16,829 bases of DNA from Bacteroidota bacterium (GTDB taxonomy: Bacteria; Bacteroidota; Bacteroidia; Flavobacteriales; Weeksellaceae), in NCBI GenBank assembly GCA_023433225.1, contig JAEZDQ010000141.1, positions 1 through 16,829 of the forward strand. The letters are read 5' to 3'. Every line of letters begins with the position of its first letter. Positions within the stretch are counted from its first letter, which is position 1. Below the pieces are notes generated by a model. That model saw only the letters and a list, made by a program, of their open reading frames with translations, searched no databases and was not told where the DNA came from. A program made the position numbers and the translations under genes. This document shows positions 14,565 to 16,829 of the stretch, one piece after another.

Positions 14565-14591
14565 TCAAACCTCAAACAATTTTTGACAATT

Positions 14592-14981
14592 ATGGCAAAG
14601 AATCAAAAAACAGCAAAGAAGAGAAAAGTAGTTGTTGAAGCAACCGGACAAGCACACATCCAAGCATCTTTCAACAACGTCATCATCACTTTGACTAATA
14701 AAAACGGAGAAGTCATCTCTTGGTCATCAGCCGGGAAAATGGGCTTCAGAGGATCTAAAAAGAATACTCCTTATGCTGCACAAGTTGCCGCACAAGACGC
14801 TACTTCACAAGCTTTGGAAGCAGGGTTGAGAAGAGTGAAAGTGTTTGTAAAAGGACCGGGGCAGGGTCGTGAGTCTGCCATACGAACCATTCACAACAAT
14901 GGAATAGAAGTCAGTGAGATAGTTGATGTTACCCCATTGCCACACAATGGCTGTCGTCCTCCAAAACGCAGAAGAGTGTAA
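14592..14981 (+). CDS. rpsK: 30S ribosomal protein S11
   Basis: Platform protein near the mRNA exit site and the E site, 129 residues from the ATG at 14592 (MAKNQKTAKKRKVVVEATGQ). An in-frame TTG nine bases earlier is ignored as non-standard. The S11 core AHIQASFNNVIITLTNKNGE and SAGKMGFRGSKKNTPYAAQ, and the end VDVTPLPHNGCRPPKRRRV, are diagnostic. It is complete. The 80-base gap to rpsD that follows is again longer than usual. Confidence 0.98.
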   Translation: MAKNQKTAKKRKVVVEATGQAHIQASFNNVIITLTNKNGEVISWSSAGKMGFRGSKKNTPYAAQVAAQDATSQALEAGLRRVKVFVKGPGQGRESAIRTIHNNGIEVSEIVDVTPLPHNGCRPPKRRRV

Positions 14982-15000
14982 TTAAGAGAAAAATGAACAA

Positions 15001-15050
15001 AGAAAATAGATTAAAGATTCTATGTTCTCTGTTCTATTATCTATATTCTA
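15001..15050. repeat. Inverted repeat and TTCTAT-like tandem words in the rpsK-rpsD gap
   Basis: AGAAAATAGA (15001-15010) is complementary at 9 of 10 positions to TCTATGTTCT (15019-15028), with an 8-nt loop. It is followed by degenerate repeats of TTCTAT/TATCTATATTCTA up to about 15050. The stretch is low in complexity and non-coding in all frames that matter. Confidence 0.5.
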
Positions 15051-15061
15051 AATAAAAAACA

Positions 15062-15667
15062 ATGGCAAGATATACAGGACCAAAAACCAAAATCGCAAGA
15101 AAATTCGGACAACCCATTTTCGGGGACGATAAAAGTTTCGAGAAGAAAAAATACCCTCCGGGAATGCATGGCCCCAACAAAAGAAGGGGTAAAAAATCCG
15201 AATACGCGGTTCAGCTGGAAGAAAAACAAAAAGCCAAATATACCTATGGTATTTTGGAACGACAGTTTGCAAACATGTACCAAAAAGCAAACGCCAAACC
15301 CGGAATTACAGGTGAAATCCTTTTACAATTCTGTGAATCCCGTTTAGATAACGTGGTTTACCGTTTGGGAATCTCCCCTTCCAGAAGAGGTGCACGCCAA
15401 TTGGTGGGACACAAACACATCACCGTAAACGGAGAAGTCGTAAACATCCCTTCCTACCAATTGAAACCCGGTGACGTGGTAGCTGTTCGTGAAAAATCAA
15501 AAACACTCAGCGCAATTACCGATTCACTCAAAGCAAATTCCAGCAACTACGATTGGTTGATTTGGAACGACGAGCAAATGTCTGGCACATTCAATTCAGT
15601 TCCTGAAAGAATCCAGATCCCGGAAGACATCAAAGAACAATTGATTGTTGAACTATACTCTAAGTAA
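15062..15667 (+). CDS. rpsD: 30S ribosomal protein S4
   Basis: Primary 16S rRNA-binding assembly protein, 201 residues. The N-terminal domain (MARYTGPKTKIARKFGQPIF...) lacks the zinc-binding cysteines seen in some S4 proteins. The S4 RNA-binding domain covers about residues 92-146 (SRLDNVVYRLGISPSRRGAR and GHKHITVNGEVVNIPSYQLKPG). In E. coli S4 represses the alpha operon by binding the leader of rpsM; whether that happens here is unknown, because rpsM follows rpmJ without room for a leader. Complete. Confidence 0.98.
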   Translation: MARYTGPKTKIARKFGQPIFGDDKSFEKKKYPPGMHGPNKRRGKKSEYAVQLEEKQKAKYTYGILERQFANMYQKANAKPGITGEILLQFCESRLDNVVYRLGISPSRRGARQLVGHKHITVNGEVVNIPSYQLKPGDVVAVREKSKTLSAITDSLKANSSNYDWLIWNDEQMSGTFNSVPERIQIPEDIKEQLIVELYSK

Positions 15668-15698
15668 TTTTAAATTAAAAGAGATTTGATATTAAGAG

Positions 15699-15729
15699 GA
15701 GACCAAAAGGTTTCGGTTTAATTAAAACC
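15699..15729 (+). promoter_or_regulatory. Tandem small inverted repeats before rpoA
   Basis: GAGACC (15699-15704) can pair with GGTTTC (15709-15714) around AAAA, with one G-U pair. GGTTT (15715-15719) pairs with AAACC (15725-15729) around AATTA. Both lie within the 72-base rpsD-rpoA gap, 10 bases or more before the rpoA ATG. They could tune rpoA translation or stabilise a processed end. Weak evidence. Confidence 0.3.
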
Positions 15730-15739
15730 CTTAAAAAAG

Positions 15740-16732
15740 ATGACCATTTTAAATTTCATAAAACCAGACAAAGTAGTTTTAGTCGAATCAGATCATAACT
15801 ATGGCCAGTTCGAATTCCGACCGTTAGAACCCGGATACGGACTGACAATAGGAAACGCTTTGCGGAGAGTTTTGCTTTCTTCATTAGAAGGATACGCGAT
15901 TACCTCCATCAAAATCGAAGGCGTGGACCATGAATTCTCTACCATTTCAGGCGTAGTGGAAGATATGACCGAAATTATTTTGAACCTGAAAAAAGTCCGG
16001 TTCAAAAGACAAATTACCGACGCGGATACCGAAACAGTAACCGCTTCCATCTCGGGACAAGAACAATTGACTGCCGGCGATTTAGGAAAATTCATCTCCG
16101 GTTTCCAGATTTTAAACCCCGATTTCGTAATTGCCAATATGGATAAAAAAGTGAAATTCGATTTCACTTTCACCATCGATAAAGGCCGAGGGTATGTGCC
16201 TGCGGACGACAACAAAAAAGCAAATGCACCCATCGGAACCATCGCCATCGATGCCATTTACACGCCCATCAAAAACGTGAAATACAGCATTGAAAACTAC
16301 CGTGTTGAACAGAAAACCGACTACGAAAAGTTGATTCTGGAAATCACAACAGACGGCTCCATCGCTCCGCAAGAAGCTTTGACGGAAACAGCGAAAATCC
16401 TGATCCACCACTTCATGTTGTTCTCTGACGAAAGAATTACCCTTGAGACAGAAGAAGTAGCATACGGTGAAACTTACGATGAAGAAGCGCTTCATATGCG
16501 ACAACTCTTGAAAACCAAACTGGTTGACATGGACTTGTCCGTACGTGCACTGAACTGCCTGAAAGCAGCAGAAGTGGAAACCTTGGGAGAATTGGTTTCT
16601 TACAACAAATCAGACTTGATGAAATTCCGAAACTTTGGTAAAAATTCACTCACCGATTTGGATGAGTTGGTGGACAACAAAGGATTGAATTTCGGAATGG
16701 ATATATCAAAATATAAGTTAGACGTAGAATAA
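15740..16732 (+). CDS. rpoA: DNA-directed RNA polymerase subunit alpha
   Basis: Assembly scaffold of RNA polymerase, 330 residues. The N-terminal domain contains the dimerisation signature GYGLTIGNALRRVLLSSLEGYAI (from about residue 32) and DHEFSTISGVVEDMTEIILNLK. A linker leads to the C-terminal domain (about 250-325, MDLSVRALNCLKAAEVETLGELVSYNKSDLMKFRNFGKNSLTDLDELV), which contacts UP elements and activators such as Crp-type proteins. Full length with both domains intact. It starts 72 bases after rpsD and is followed by rplQ after 11 bases. Confidence 0.98.
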   Translation: MTILNFIKPDKVVLVESDHNYGQFEFRPLEPGYGLTIGNALRRVLLSSLEGYAITSIKIEGVDHEFSTISGVVEDMTEIILNLKKVRFKRQITDADTETVTASISGQEQLTAGDLGKFISGFQILNPDFVIANMDKKVKFDFTFTIDKGRGYVPADDNKKANAPIGTIAIDAIYTPIKNVKYSIENYRVEQKTDYEKLILEITTDGSIAPQEALTETAKILIHHFMLFSDERITLETEEVAYGETYDEEALHMRQLLKTKLVDMDLSVRALNCLKAAEVETLGELVSYNKSDLMKFRNFGKNSLTDLDELVDNKGLNFGMDISKYKLDVE

Positions 16733-16743
16733 TTTTTTAGAAA

Positions 16744-16829
16744 ATGAGACACGGTAAAAAAATAAATCACTTAGGAAGAACCGCTTCGCACCGGGCTGCA
16801 ATGATGTCCAATATGGCTTCCTCTTTGAT
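16744..16829 (+). CDS. rplQ: 50S ribosomal protein L17, 3' end cut by window
   Basis: The first 28 residues are visible: MRHGKKINHLGRTASHRAAM followed by MSNMASSL and a split codon. This is the conserved L17 N-terminus (MRHG...LGR...HR.AM..NM..SL). L17 sits at the polypeptide exit tunnel, and its gene is the usual last member of the alpha operon. Start 11 bases after rpoA; the rest lies beyond the window. Confidence 0.96.
   Translation, partial: MRHGKKINHLGRTASHRAAMMSNMASSL

Noticed and set aside
1..16829. CRISPR arrays, tRNA or rRNA genes, insertion sequences
   Set aside because: Read for repeats and clover-leaf patterns in the gaps. None seen: the gaps are short, AT-rich and without regularly spaced repeats or transposase frames.

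Overview
The window looks like the chromosome of a member of Bacteroidota, most likely class Flavobacteriia. The ribosomal proteins, SecY, the zinc-free L36 and the HTH-less NtrC-like regulator all resemble flavobacterial versions. Start codons lack Shine-Dalgarno sequences and sit behind A-rich leaders. Promoters of the Bacteroidota form TTTG-N19-TAnnTTTG are recognisable. I cannot name a genus.

Left part (1-5380, + strand): the 3' nine tenths of dnaK, closed by a terminator, then what looks like a sulfur/persulfide cluster. It holds a Crp/Fnr-type regulator, a CstB/Blh-like metallo-beta-lactamase fused to two rhodanese domains, a 68-residue membrane protein with two cysteines, and a split pair of YeeE/YedE-type transporters. 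An element of the form GTAAC-N-AAAGTAAC occurs upstream of both transcription units, each time exactly 23 nt before the same AACTTT core. This suggests one activator, plausibly the adjacent Crp/Fnr protein, at class II (about -42) positions. The idea is that YeeE/YedE imports a reduced sulfur species and the MBL-rhodanese protein oxidises and transfers the persulfide sulfur.

Middle part (5348-9239, - strand): a bidirectional terminator separates the sulfur cluster from a convergent haem catalase gene (katA type). The catalase leader contains overlapping inverted repeats that can form mutually exclusive hairpins. Upstream on the same strand are two overlapping small lipoprotein genes and a sigma-54-type response regulator that ends right after its AAA+ domain and has no DNA-binding domain.

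Right part (9240-16829, + strand): a 476-base non-coding region carries a near-consensus promoter and a structured leader, followed by rpsH-rplF-rplR-rpsE-rpmD-rplO-secY-infA-rpmJ-rpsM-rpsK-rpsD-rpoA-rplQ (partial). This is the 3' half of the spc operon fused to the alpha operon. The usual upstream genes (rplE, rpsN and earlier) are absent: rpsH is the first gene behind its own promoter and faces away from an unrelated regulator. Inside the alpha part, the gaps before rpsK, rpsD and rpoA are unusually long and hold imperfect inverted repeats.

Most genes are ordinary. The parts worth a second look are the shared GTAAC operator architecture, the broken spc operon with its leader, the alternating hairpins before katA, and a likely one-base homopolymer shift at the start of the first YeeE gene.
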